Assembly (NCBI GenBank): GCA_013423325.1
Contig: BLJB01000307.1
Coordinates: forward strand, 1-22,365
Source of the DNA: Usnea hakonensis
Lineage: Eukaryota; Ascomycota; Lecanoromycetes; Lecanorales; Parmeliaceae
Length of the DNA stretch: 22,365 nt
Direction: 5' to 3'
The notes under the pieces are model-generated. The model was not told the origin of the DNA, did no database searches, and saw nothing but the letters and a program-made list of their open reading frames with translations. This document shows, piece after piece, positions 1-10,059 of this stretch. Position 1 is the first letter of the stretch, and each line of letters starts with the position of its first letter. Both the position numbers and the translations under genes were made by a program.

Positions 1-185
1 CGGCCACCATTCTGATATATACTGTGATACCCTGTCAAGGTATCAAAAGGAATAAGAGTTAGTAAGTACGAGGCTCTAGTAGCTGCAGGTTAAAAACTTC
101 GCTGTTGGACTACTTTCTAACCATGCTTTCTGTCTTCATTCTCCCTCCTCTGACCTCTCCACTTTGAAGTATCCATTTTTATTAC

Positions 186-366
186 GTCCCCGAGCCGGCT
201 TCAACAGACATCCTTATCAAGCCGGAGAACGGAATACAGCGCGTCACGCGAGACGTTATCTCCCCTTCAGACATGGCAGATGCAGCGAGCAAGATTTCAT
301 GCCGAGTGACGATAGAAGACGTGAGGGATGAAACGCCTTTAATTGAGAGGAAGGGAGGGGAAACAG
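186..366 (+). other. Coding-like patch, unidentified
   Basis: The frame starting at 186 is open from 168 to a TGA just after 410 and has a balanced, coding-like composition, with an ATG at 273 (MADAASKISCRV). A GTATCA donor-like site at 367 and tandem AG acceptors at 466/469 could join it to a Cys-containing stretch (GCQCEFKHTYRC) that stops near 550. No family is recognised. It may be a small gene, a decayed exon or chance. Positions 1-180 show nothing assignable. Confidence 0.2.
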
Positions 367-869
367 GTATCATTTACCGACGACATTGCCGCAGGGGAAC
401 CAGTAGCCCGATGTGAAGAAAGACACCCGGTCCATCCTTAAAAGTGGGCCGACATATTCCAAATAGCAGGCTGCCAGTGCGAATTCAAACATACCTACCG
501 ATGTGCCGCTAGTAAAAGTCGACAGCTCACACCCGAGCAAGACAGAGCGTGATATGGAGAGCTGGGCCAGAGGTGAGAACCGAGGCCGGGACATGAGGAT
601 GAACAGAGGGTGTCGTGACAGGCGAGATCGCCCTGAAGAGATCGACGAGAAAGAGAGAAAGCCGGGAGATCGAAACTCTATGCACCAGAGGCTGCCGCCA
701 AGATGTGGAGGCAGGTATTCGGAGGGCGCAAAGAGGGGAGCGCGGCCCATAACAGCCACGAGGGAGCGCAGCCCCAATACCAGAAGGGTTGGTGAGGACA
801 GTGAAAGCAGGTCCCAGCCACGGACTGAAGAGTTTCATCCGACTAATCGTAGCCGAAAGCAGACGAAAC

Positions 870-1000
870 GAGGAGTTAGATATACTAGGAATCTAAGTTA
901 TCCTCCTTCTATATCCGCTACTATAATTACTCCGATATATTATTAAGGTAGAAAGGAGAGCTATAAGTTTATTTTATATATTCTCGTCCTCTTTCGAGCA
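870..1000. repeat. AT-rich, TA-dense block, possible RIP-mutated repeat remnant
   Basis: From about 870 the sequence shifts abruptly from G/A-rich to a TA-rich composition with dense CTA, TAA and TAT words (for example around 900-980). It returns to mixed sequence after about 1000. This is typical of RIP-mutated transposon fragments in Pezizomycotina. No reading frame, terminal repeat or target duplication was seen. Positions 1000-1250 hold nothing else I can name. Confidence 0.35.
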
Positions 1001-1252
1001 AAGCTTAGGCTGCGCCGGAAGACTGATAACGTTAAAGCTAACGGGGTCTCTAGCTAAGAAGCGTAATACCCCGCGCCATTCTTAAGCCTCTAGCCGAGTG
1101 GACAACACTTCTAATACGACCCTTTCCGAGGCGTAGGAGGATGCAAATTCGAATACGATCTATATTCTTTCTATGCGGGAGATGATTCAATACTTGAGGC
1201 TAGTAATTCTATGTACGCAGCATTAGGGGGAAGGAATAGTGTGTTGTCATAT

Positions 1253-1258
1253 TTTATT
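1253..1258 (-). terminator. Candidate polyadenylation signal for Argonaute
   Basis: AATAAA reads on the minus strand about 180 nt downstream of the Argonaute stop codon. It is a single hexamer in AT-rich DNA, so chance occurrence is possible. Confidence 0.3.
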
Positions 1259-1439
1259 AGTCGTTACTGTAAGACACCTGCGTTTTCTAGTTATCAAGAT
1301 CGTGTCCTTTTTCGCTCTGTCAAGTTTCTCGTAAACCCAACGCCTCGATTTGGAATGTGTAGCCCGCTTTCCTTCTTCTACACCAGCGATGCCTACCTGG
1401 CAATCAGCACCGTCGGCACACTCTCGAAAGACAAACATC

Positions 1440-4400
1440 TCAGATGTAAAACATCGTATCCTTGAGTGTATCATGGACCGCCACATCAGCATCTCCCACT
1501 TCGTGACCCATGCTCTGATCCTGATCAAACACCCGGCTCAAGTATCTCTTGCCTCTCCCACAGGCCAGATCCGCGTAGTAGACCGGTGGAGGAATGCTCA
1601 CGCTGACTGTAGCCTTACCGTAAAGGTGGCATAAGTTGTATGTGAGACGCTCGAGCTCACCGACGGGATCCTTAGTATTCTTTGTGAAGATCTCGTCTAA
1701 CAGGACAATATAGTGAGCCGGACGTGCTGTCCCTGTGATTGCGGTATGCGACTGTAAATAGAAGTCCCAGGTGTCATCCCGAGTGATGGTGTGGTCGACG
1801 ACCTTTTTGGAGGCATTAGCGATCGTTCATTATTTGAAGACACATAATATACTAACCGTTCCAGACGGTGGATTTCCCTCTGGGCCACTCTTAAGTTCCG
1901 AGCCGTAAGTTTTATAGAACCGGGTGTGATGTCGTTTGCCGACCACAATGAGCGAGATTTGAGGGCGTTCTCCTTCGATGTAGTATTTTCCGTAAACCCT
2001 GCGGCAAGCATCTCGCAATCTTGGCAACTCCTCGTTGAGTACAATCTGATACTGACCTACCCCAACTCCATCACGGTAGATGAGAAGGTTCTTTGGCAAC
2101 TGTTGATCGTTCACCTCTTTGAAGCGTTCCAGGCGGGTGATGAGCATTTCTTGAAGCATTTGCACCATCTCTTGGCGGCTCGCGTTGATCCGAAGGTCTG
2201 CTGGCCACTGTGACAGATACTTGTCACAGCTCGCCACCACGGCAGCGACACTGGGAGCTCCTTCGGCTCCAGGCGGCGGATGAGTTACATCTATTCCGAT
2301 AACCATTGTTTTGTCCTCGAGAATGCGGCCATATGCATCATCTTTGAGCTGGTGGTTGGTTCCCCCAAGTTTGAGATTGATTTTCTGGACCCAAATGATG
2401 TTAGTGTTCTGCCTGAACATGTATGCCGGGCTTTAAAGCTTGTGAGATTGTCAAATATGATGTGGCCAAAAACGAGCAAGAAATCGTGAGTTATTAGAAT
2501 AAAAAGGTGGCAGCACTTACAAGAGCGACGTTTTCGTCATAACGTGCGTCGCCAAGCTTCTTAGTCACGCAGACGGTGTTTATACCATATTTAATGTCCC
2601 CATACCTCTTGATGTGATTGTAGAGTTCTGGAGTACGATATTCGGGCAAGAAAACGATCAGGAACTTCACATCATAATCCTCGCGACATTCCTTGAACCA
2701 CTCATCCAATTTCACGTACGCTTCCCGGTTCTTCATCTCAAGATCGCCGTGATTAGGATTGTCGTCAACTCTGATACCTTTCGATCTTAGATGGGACAAA
2801 AATCCTGTAAGTTTTTCGCGGCATGGTCCCTTTTTGATCGTCTTATCGGTTTCCGAATTTCCTATGATCCTTAAACAAGCCCAGTTGGCCAATTCCACAG
2901 GCTTTCGGAACCACACTTTAGTTAGGTTCCAGGACTTCAATGTGCCAACCAACGGAAGTTCCTTGTTGTATAAAAGGCTAGGTCGCGGTAGCATGCGGCC
3001 AGTGAGTCTCATCATACTGTTCTTCACATGAACTCCGAAGCGTTCCTGTCTTCGTTAGTTCATACGCATCACAAGAATCATTGAAAGAGGGAAGAGCCAC
3101 CAGTCTGGCGTTGTCTTTGAAACCAAGTGTATCGAAGCCCCCAAGCACAATCGAATCCGCATTCTTCTTAGGCTCGCGTACAGCAAATGTGATCATTTTT
3201 TTGGTCTGGTCCGGGTCAAGTTTCAGCTTCGAAATTTGACCATTCATGACCATGCAGAGATGAGAAGGCAGGTAAGTGGGGCGTTTGTTCGAGCCAACAT
3301 TGACGACGGGCAATACCAAGTCTTGGGACGATATGGGCTCCCGTCGTACTATCAATCAGTTAGTACAACTTTGATCAAGCAACAAAATGACAACTTACTT
3401 CTCTTGAAATACTCAGCTACCGTAACCCAGCTTCCCGCACAAGAGCATGACGCATCATGGGGCTTTAATTTGCCCACTTTTGCACTCTCTCGGTCCTTGT
3501 CATTCAGATTCTCACCTCGTTCCTGTGATGAATCCTTCACCTCGTGAAAAAACTCAATTTGCTCCGGCGTGTAGTATCCAGCATTGGAAACCCTGAATTT
3601 TGGTGGATGGAGCATGTATCCCCTCCCATCGCCAGTCTTTGGAAAGCCCCAGAAGCTCCAGACACGTGGGATGTGCGACGAACGGACGCGAAGCCCTCTA
3701 AGCAACCCTGGAATCTTGCCTGGGTTTACACTTCGATGGAGCCACCTAATAATCTCATTGATATTCTTTGTGGTTTCATAAAATGCCCCATTACTGACGT
3801 TGATATTCACCAAAAGGCTGGACTGTGACATTCGGATACTCGAGAAGTATCCACGCCGAGCAACAAGAACGTCATCGAGATTTCTGACATCGTTTGACGT
3901 TAGTGAGAAGGCTTTACGATTGTTAATGATGGCAATGTTATTTGACTGCTTCCGGTGATGGCCAAGAATGATATCGAAAGCTTGTTCAACCGGCAGACCA
4001 CTCGATGTGACGTCCATTTGCCCCAAATAGGACTCTCGGTTTGAGAGGTCGACGGTTCCTATCAAATTCAACAATATCGTGAACTCCTTGGCATTTTCGG
4101 AGACTTGAGTTTCGACCTCTGACTTGTACTGAACCTTGAAATTTCGGTACTGTTGAGGAATTTCTCTCACACTCAACATAATAGCACTGAAATCCGTGCA
4201 AATGAAAGGCGTTACACCTTGAAAAGTCCCACTGAGGAGGGCTACTTTGATGACTTGGGAAAGTTTTGGGCCTTTAACCTCTGGATGAACGATAATCTGA
4301 TAGTGCCAAAGCATGAGGTTGGGTCGATGGGATACCTTGAAGTGATTTGACGCCAAATGCATACTGTTTACGGATTTTGAGGGCGGCCGAGACGGTTGCC

Positions 4401-5095
4401 CCTCGGGACGTACGATCTCTTGCTTGCCATTACCAGATTCCGAGCTATATCCCTTAGACGGTTCGGTAGATGAAACTTTGCCGGCCAAGACAGCCTTATT
4501 TGAGCTGTAGAACATAATCAGGGCTGCTGATACTAGATTAAATTGGCCAGAGTCAAACTCACGTAGTTCCCTGACTAAGATTGCTTGAAGGCTGACCAGC
4601 CTGAGGGGTACTTGCGAGTGTCGAAGTCTGGATTGGTCGAATCGGATAGGAACTTGCTGTGGTAGGTTGGTCAGGAGCATGCGAGGTCTGTCGAGCACTA
4701 GTTGACGCTGGAGTTTGCATTGTCTCTGGCGATGGTCTAGAATTATCAGTATCTCGTTCGTTAAACGATATGGATAGTAAATACATTGTCGGGCCGGACG
4801 GGCCTGGTTTACTGCTCGTCTGGGCTGAAGATGATGATGCGACGGTCGAGGACCTGACTTGGTGAGCCTCAATGATGATGGACGGGGAGAGAGAGGTATC
4901 TCCTGACGGGCCAGCTTCCGAGGGCTCTTCTCTATCGCCGCCCTTTTTTCTACGCCTACTTTTTTTCCCTCCCTTGGCTTTTTCATCGTCGGATACAGGA
5001 TCCCAGCCGGGAACATGTTTCTTTCCTGGGCCCTTTTCTCCTGGATCGTCTTTTCCCGATGGCTTCTTCGCCGGGGTTTCTTTTTTTGGTGGCAT
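1440..5095 (-). CDS. Argonaute protein (RNA-silencing slicer), 1100 aa, six exons
   Basis: This gene encodes an Argonaute, which binds small RNAs and cleaves matching transcripts. Exons on the minus strand are 5095-4563, 4504-3399, 3348-3101, 3045-2521, 2384-1857 and 1802-1440. The introns are 58, 50, 55, 136 and 54 nt, all GT-AG, and every junction keeps frame. Residues 1-180 are a K/S/P-rich, probably disordered extension. The N domain follows from about 230, L1 about 385-420 (VLVARRGYFSS), PAZ about 440-590 (LPVVNVGSNKRPTYLP), MID about 660-780 and PIWI about 800-1085. The catalytic residues read D836 (GIDVTHP), E876 (SRQEMV), D909 (IYRDGV) and D1058 (VYYAD). The fourth is Asp, as in budding-yeast Argonaute, rather than the His of animal and plant proteins. 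The C-terminus is hydrophobic (MFYI), as is usual. The start at 5095 (MPPKK) has A at -3. Intron 3 uses a GTGGCT donor, chosen because it restores the FGVHVKNSM consensus. No disabling change was seen. Function in quelling or sRNA silencing is inferred from the family. Confidence 0.96.
4737..4784 (-). other. Possible in-frame 48-nt intron inside Argonaute exon 1
   Basis: On the minus strand this stretch begins GTATTT, ends TTCTAG, is A/T-rich and has TACTGAT near its 3' end. Its length is a multiple of three and it contains no stop, so it can be read through (peptide beginning MYLLSISF) or removed without frame change. The encoded peptide does not resemble the surrounding S/P/T-rich extension, which favours an intron. 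Removal gives 1084 aa. Confidence 0.5.
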
Positions 5096-6351
5096 ATTGA
5101 GAGTCAGTCCTAGGGAGATGGTAGGGAGAGAGGTAGCAAAGCTCCAGTGCAGACGATGAAAGAGGTACGGAGAGCGCACTGAACCTTTTGGGCTGTGGAC
5201 CTTTTTGTTCTTAGTTGCGGACTCCCTTTTGTACATCCATCTTACTGTTTGCTTTTCGGGAGCCGACCGTTCACAGGGTTCGGATGTGTGGCAGGATACG
5301 TGGCATAGTATGCGCGCAAACCGAAGGCAAACAAGTGAGAAAACATGCAGACCAACCGCACGGAGCCAACAACGCCAACGAAAAAGATCACTCAGTAATC
5401 ATGGGCACATCTTTGCACCTTATGGTAATCCCCTTCGTAAGAAGGCCCAACTCGAAATTTGTGCATCAGGCCCAACCGTTCTGCAACTACTATAACATAC
5501 TAACATACATTTGAAGTACATTACTTTCCCGCAAATCAGAGCGCAATTACAACAGCCGCTTTTGCTCCTCTTCAGCTCAGGTAAGTCTCTTGCGTGAGGA
5601 AGACCGACACTGCTGCGGGAAAAACCACGACGGGACTGAATGGATCAGCGGGCGATGTAAGAAAGACAGCGCATGCAGAACGATGAGGACGAAAAAAGAA
5701 TTACTGTACCTAGAGCACTAGAACCTCGATAAGCTAAGCTACTTAGACTTGGGGAACAGAACTGCGGAGCGATTATGCTCCGTTGAAGTGTTGTGTTTGC
5801 TACTCAGAGGCTGTTAACAGTGCCACTTCCGAGGCATTTAGCGATCTCAATAAAAAATGCGATTTCTTAGCACATACACTCTGATTCCCCTACGTGTATA
5901 AAAGCTACTAGAAATCAACTATTTCGACCTAACTTATTTAGTATTACTCCGAATGCCTTCTCGTAATCTGCTCCGTCTTCCGGCGAATGTCGATCTCAGC
6001 GAAAAGTGCGCTGCAGAAGGCCAATAAGCACTATACCTTATCAGTCTTCGCTGACAACCGTAGCAGCCTATCAGCTTCGACCTGCCACTTCGGTCGCCGA
6101 GCATCTTAATTCTTGACCTTTCACCAAGGGAAGGGTCCACGCTAAGAGTGGGGTATGCAGTAAACGCTGTTTGTAATCAAAGTAAGATTCACTTGGTCGT
6201 GCCGAATGTCCTCATTGCTTCGCACCTCTCACAGCGCTTGACAACATATGACTACTTGAGGTAGAACACCATATCTTATTCTTTGGCCACCTTTAATTTT
6301 GTCTGGGTACTTGGTTTGCGTCCTTGTGAGAAGCCAAAAATCAAAGAGATT
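5096..6351. other. Divergent intergenic region between Argonaute and the monooxygenase
   Basis: This 1.26-kb gap separates two genes transcribed away from each other, so both promoters should lie in it. The first 150 bp upstream of the Argonaute start is pyrimidine/purine-skewed leader-like sequence. A TATA-like TATAAAAG occurs at about 5897-5904. No open frame of convincing length or recognisable protein was found. Confidence 0.6.
5709..5760 (+). mobile_element. Possible pogo/Fot-type transposon end
   Basis: The segment contains AGAACCTCGATAAGCTAA followed by a TTGGGGAACAGAAC-like stretch. It resembles the terminal sequences of pogo-superfamily (Fot-like) elements, which often carry an AACCTCGATAA-type core. 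I found no matching inverted end (TTATCGAGGTT) before 6350 and no transposase frame, so at best this is a solo end. The resemblance is from memory of the family. Confidence 0.3.
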
Positions 6352-8276
6352 ATGGCTCGTCTCACTGCCAATTCCGATCTATTTTCCCCTGAGGAATCTA
6401 CACCTTGCCATGTTTCTACGCAGTCACTGAAGATCATAATCATCGGCGCAGGTATCGCAGGTCTGTCCGCTGCTATAGGTTTGCGACGTGCCGGCCATGA
6501 TGTAGAGGTATCGCGCCGTTGTGTTCTGTAAATCTAAGCCATCGTCCCTAATCCAGTCCGAGTCAGATCTTCGAACAATCTTCTTTTGCAAACGAAGTTG
6601 GTGCTGCAATTCATCTTTGTCCAAATGCTTCGCGGGTCGTACTTGGCTGGGGACTTGATCCGGTTCAAGCGCGACTGAACGTGGCCGAATCGGTGCGTTG
6701 TTGTCTTTTTCTCCTATTTTCCTCGAGCAAAAATAAAGAAGTTGGACGTTTCTTAAGTAGCGGTAACGCTCCGACAATCATCATTTTGCTGAGAACATCG
6801 ATATATATGTCTCATGACTTTTTCTGATCGATGAGCCCAGGGGTTGGTAGCGCAAGCAAGAACCTTGGAAACTATTTATGAAGCCAATTATCCCCACATA
6901 GAGACTAGATACAACGCACCGTGGTACCTTGCCCACCGCGTTGATCTACACAATTCTCTGAAAGAGCTTGCCCTGCAGGACGCCGGAATCGGGAAAGCTT
7001 GTCGACTTCGACTTCGGGCCCGAGTTGTCAGTGTTGTGAGTGCATGTCAGAGCAACATCAACTGGCACAGGTCTTAACCTGGTCCTTTGGCGCTTTAGGA
7101 TCCCAGCACTGGTACCATTGTTCTAGACGACTCGAAAACCTACAAGGCAGATCTTGTGATTGCCGCTGATGGCATCCATTCCACGGCTGTAGCTTTGGTA
7201 ACCGGTTGTGATACTCCAGCGTTGCCAACTGGGTATTCCGCCTTTCGATTTCTCATTCCAACCGGAGAGCTTCTGGCGGATAAGCAGACAGCACATTTCT
7301 TGGAAGGAAAATATGGACAAATGAGGGTTTTTGTCGGAGAAAGGGGAAGACGCCTTGTGTGGTACCCATGCCGCTCGTGGGTCCAATAATATTAGGATAA
7401 TGACTTTTGCGAGAGTTGCTGATCAAGACAGGAGCACGCTCGAGAACTTTGCTGTTTTACATCCAGATAATCAGAATTTCGCATCAATCGAAGGTGCGGG
7501 CAGATTTCTTACGTGAGTGTACAGGAAGTTGACTCATCTCTCAGAGTGGAATGTCGGAGCCGAGAAGTCAGACCTGCTGGCAGAATTACAAAATTTTCAT
7601 CCCGACCTTGTTGCTGTATGCAGGTGGGTGTCAGCCAATGAATCATTTCTCAACCCAGTGCTAAAGGCAGGGACGTATGCTGAATCGATAACAGCAAGGC
7701 AGCCGATGTCAAGCTCTGGAAGCTTCTTTACCGCGAGCCCATACCCACTTGGTACAAGCAACGTCTTGTCCTAATCGGAGATGCTGCCCACCCTATGCTC
7801 CCACGTAGGTCCTTACCTCCTTATTCCGATCGTAGTCTCTCAACGCTAGTTCTCTGATCCACATGTCTAGATCAAGGGCAGGGTGGTGCGCAAAGCATAG
7901 AAGACGGAGCAGCCATCGGCATCCTGTTCAACAATATCCCTAAAATCTCCAAAGACTCCCAAGCCAGCCTAGACGCAGAAATTTCGAAGAGGCTATCCGC
8001 GTTTGAGGACGTACGCAAAGTCCGCGCCTCTGTCATGCAGATTTTCAGCAGCGCAGGCCAGGATGAGGCTGAGAAAATGCGTGATGAGGCGATACGATTT
8101 CTGGGCCCAGGTGTTAAGGTCCCTGGTGAGTACACACTACGTTGCACTTAGCTTATAGTCAAGTGTGGCAAAGAAACTGACTGCCGATCTTTTTAGCAAA
8201 TCAAGCCGACTTCCATGAGTTCAATTTTGGGTATGATGTTGTCAAACAGAGTGAAGATGTCTTAGCGCGACTTTGA
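6352..8276 (+). CDS. FAD-dependent monooxygenase, salicylate-hydroxylase-like, 446 aa
   Basis: Exons are 6352-6507, 6567-6692, 6841-7035, 7099-7376, 7432-7493, 7545-7623, 7695-7804, 7871-8125 and 8197-8276, with introns of 59, 148, 63, 55, 51, 71, 66 and 71 nt. All are GT-AG and all junctions keep frame. The product is a group A flavoprotein hydroxylase, a family that uses NAD(P)H and O2 to hydroxylate aromatic rings. Motifs are GAGIAG at 32-37 (FAD Rossmann loop), IFEQS at 53-57, the DG motif around D183-G184 (IAADGIHS) and the GD motif around G327-D328 (LIGDAAHPMLPHQGQGG). NAPWYLAHRVDLH, typical of the salicylate hydroxylase subgroup, lies in exon 3. There is no signal peptide, so it is probably cytosolic. 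Length is normal. The start at 6352 has A at -3 and G at +4. Intron 5 (GTGCGG donor) is preferred over a downstream GTGAGT because it gives a normal length and joins IEEWNVGAEKSDLL. The substrate is unknown, and no clustered biosynthetic genes were seen. Confidence 0.93.
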
Positions 8277-8469
8277 AACTTTGAGCGTCTTATGCTATAT
8301 ACGACAGATAATACAAGGTCTAATTTCCTTAGAGGTACGATCTGGCTATAGTATAAAGTAAATCATTTAAGATATAGCATCGCCATGAGTATTATGTTGT
8401 AGAGCGGCGGAAAGTTCAATTATATAACGCAGCGATAAAGTCGTATACGTCAAGCCAGTTCCGGCAAAA

Positions 8470-9310
8470 AAAACCTGTAAGGACGACGAGTCAATCTAGC
8501 TCGATAGGGAGACTCAAATAGCTCAAGCGGCAGACCCTTGATCCCATCCAGCCTGTGCGAGAGCAAGCTTTCGCCGTTGTTGACTATGCATACTCAAGGA
8601 GAGGTCAACTTATCTCATCCTCAAACAACCTCATAGATGGAGAAGCTGATCTCCTCTATGGTAGACCTCATGATATAATTAACCACCCGAACTCCCTTCT
8701 TTGCCCAAGTCTCAGGACGCGAGCGATCGCTTGCTCCTCAACCGTAGGGTTCCACTGTGATTCGAGAATGTAGCCATGGTTAGGTTTAGGCTTGTGACGT
8801 TGGCAGAAGTCTTGTACGAAGTGAGAAAGTAATTTAACCAACTGCTCCTAATCCTATCGTCATGATGAAGACATAGATGTCAGGGCCTGAGTTGGAATCA
8901 TCAAGGGTTCGCTACCTCTATAGTGTGGACTAGGACTCGTCGAGGCGTAGATAGGGTATCTAGCGAGCTACGAAGAGCTTGCCAACGAGAACTAGGGATC
9001 TGGTCCAACAGGAGAAGACAATACCGAAGTTGATATCAGCGCTGCGGAGGTAGATGTGATACTTTGGTCGCCTATGTAATAGTATTCCCGTTGCCTTTGG
9101 TTTTATTCACTTCAATATTCTCTTTCGTTCCAGAAATTTTTGTCGAAAAATCGTTACTGTCGAACATTGCGAGTACTGGACTGGCAGCAAATCGATCAAG
9201 GGCTCAACAGGCGACTCGCGCAAAGGGCTTGAAACAATGCAAATGCCTCAGGACTTCTCCATGGATTGGACGGAAGTTCCAGTCGCCTAAGATGACGGTA
9301 CAGATGCTTG
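8470..9310 (-). pseudogene. SNF2-family helicase C-terminal fragment, RIP-decayed
   Basis: Read on the minus strand, helicase C-terminal motifs appear in family order. IVFSCWTRSLVLVGKLF lies at about 8971-9025, VFIMTIGLGAVG at about 8837-8875, WNPTVEEQAIARVLRLGQ (motif VI) at about 8702-8757, VRVVNYIMRSTIEE just after it in another frame, and QQRRKLALAQAGW at about 8540-8580. Stops interrupt one frame at 8960-8962, 8930-8932, 8918-8920, 8912-8914 (all TAG) and 8834-8836 (TAA). At least two frameshifts follow. The TAG stops sit where CAG (Gln) is plausible, which is the C-to-T at CpA change of RIP. The ATPase lobe (DEAH) is absent. It is probably a relic of a duplicated Rad5/HLTF-like chromatin remodeller or of a helicase carried by a mobile element. 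The family call is firm; the extent is approximate. Confidence 0.85.
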
Positions 9311-9543
9311 AGTAGAAATAGTGAGCAAAATGAAAGATTGAAAGTTGGTCCCCAGGTTATTTGTGGATTGAATAGTGAATTGAAATGTTGCTAAAAGGAG
9401 TCCAATCGGGAAGGGTTTATACATGAAATACGGAGTGTATTGCTCGAAATGATTGGGCACTCGAGCGAGAGCATTTCAATCCATGGAGGCGATTAGGGAG
9501 CCTTGCCCCGATTCCCGTGGCAGAAAGTTCATTCATCGGACAG

Positions 9544-10050
9544 ATTAGCGAGACTCTCTCAACCCAAGGAGACGATTTTTCTAGCAGTGCCTCATGCCAG
9601 TGCCCCATTTACCTAGGAACGTTTTGCAGCTCATAACCCGGGCCTAATTAGATGCGTTAGTGAGAGCTTCTTAACCAGGTAACCTAAAGAGGCCATTCTT
9701 CAAGTATTACCCTAGTACTATAATAAGGAAGTCAATTTCATCAATAATACCCTCTTTATCCGGAAAACTTTTACTTCCTCAGGCCAACAGTACGAAAGTT
9801 GCTGGATTGATTGGATAGATAAGCGAGAGCCTCTCAACGAGAGGAGACAGTTTTTCGAGCAGTGCCTCATTTTCTCTACGGCCGATAAAGGTCAAGGTGC
9901 TATCTTAATTAGATACCTTAGCGAGAACCTCTCAGTTCAGTGAAAGAAAATATGTGCAAAGCCCGTCTCGGGCGGTTAGGTGTGCTACCTACGGAGAGTT
10001 TTTCTCTAGATCGTCTCCTACGATTCGCTAACGCTCAACGAGCTGGCATG
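9544..10050. repeat. Dispersed ~23-bp motif family with internal palindrome
   Basis: Four direct copies of a TTAGCGAGAGCCTCTCAAC-like word start at about 9544, 9655, 9818 and 9918. A fifth, inverted and shortened copy lies at about 10005-10030. Copies 1 and 3 continue into a shared segment of about 30 bp (GGAGAC, then TTTTTC, then AGCAGTGCCTCAT) ending at about 9595 and 9869. Copies 2 and 4 are both preceded by TTAGATRC-like sequence. The core holds GAGAG-C-CTCTC, a short hairpin. It is probably an old duplicated, non-coding repeat. No protein frame was found. Confidence 0.6.
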
Positions 10051-10059
10051 AGGAGCAAT

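Noticed and set aside
503..946. 147-codon plus-strand frame rich in R, E and S, with overlapping minus-strand frames 370-777 and 527-838.
   Set aside because: It begins at GTG rather than ATG, has highly biased composition from A/G-rich DNA, and runs into the AT-rich block. All three overlapping frames look like by-products of base skew.
5093..5236. An upstream in-frame ATG at 5236 would lengthen Argonaute by 47 residues.
   Set aside because: The added peptide has no Argonaute character, and the ATG at 5095 gives the MPPKK start that I expect for this type of disordered tail, with A at -3. The upstream stretch looks like leader.
7509..7544. GTGAGT donor at 7513 in the monooxygenase, which looks stronger than the chosen GTGCGG at 7494.
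   Set aside because: It would give an intron of only 32 nt and breaks the frame of the conserved EEWN segment. The 51-nt intron restores it.
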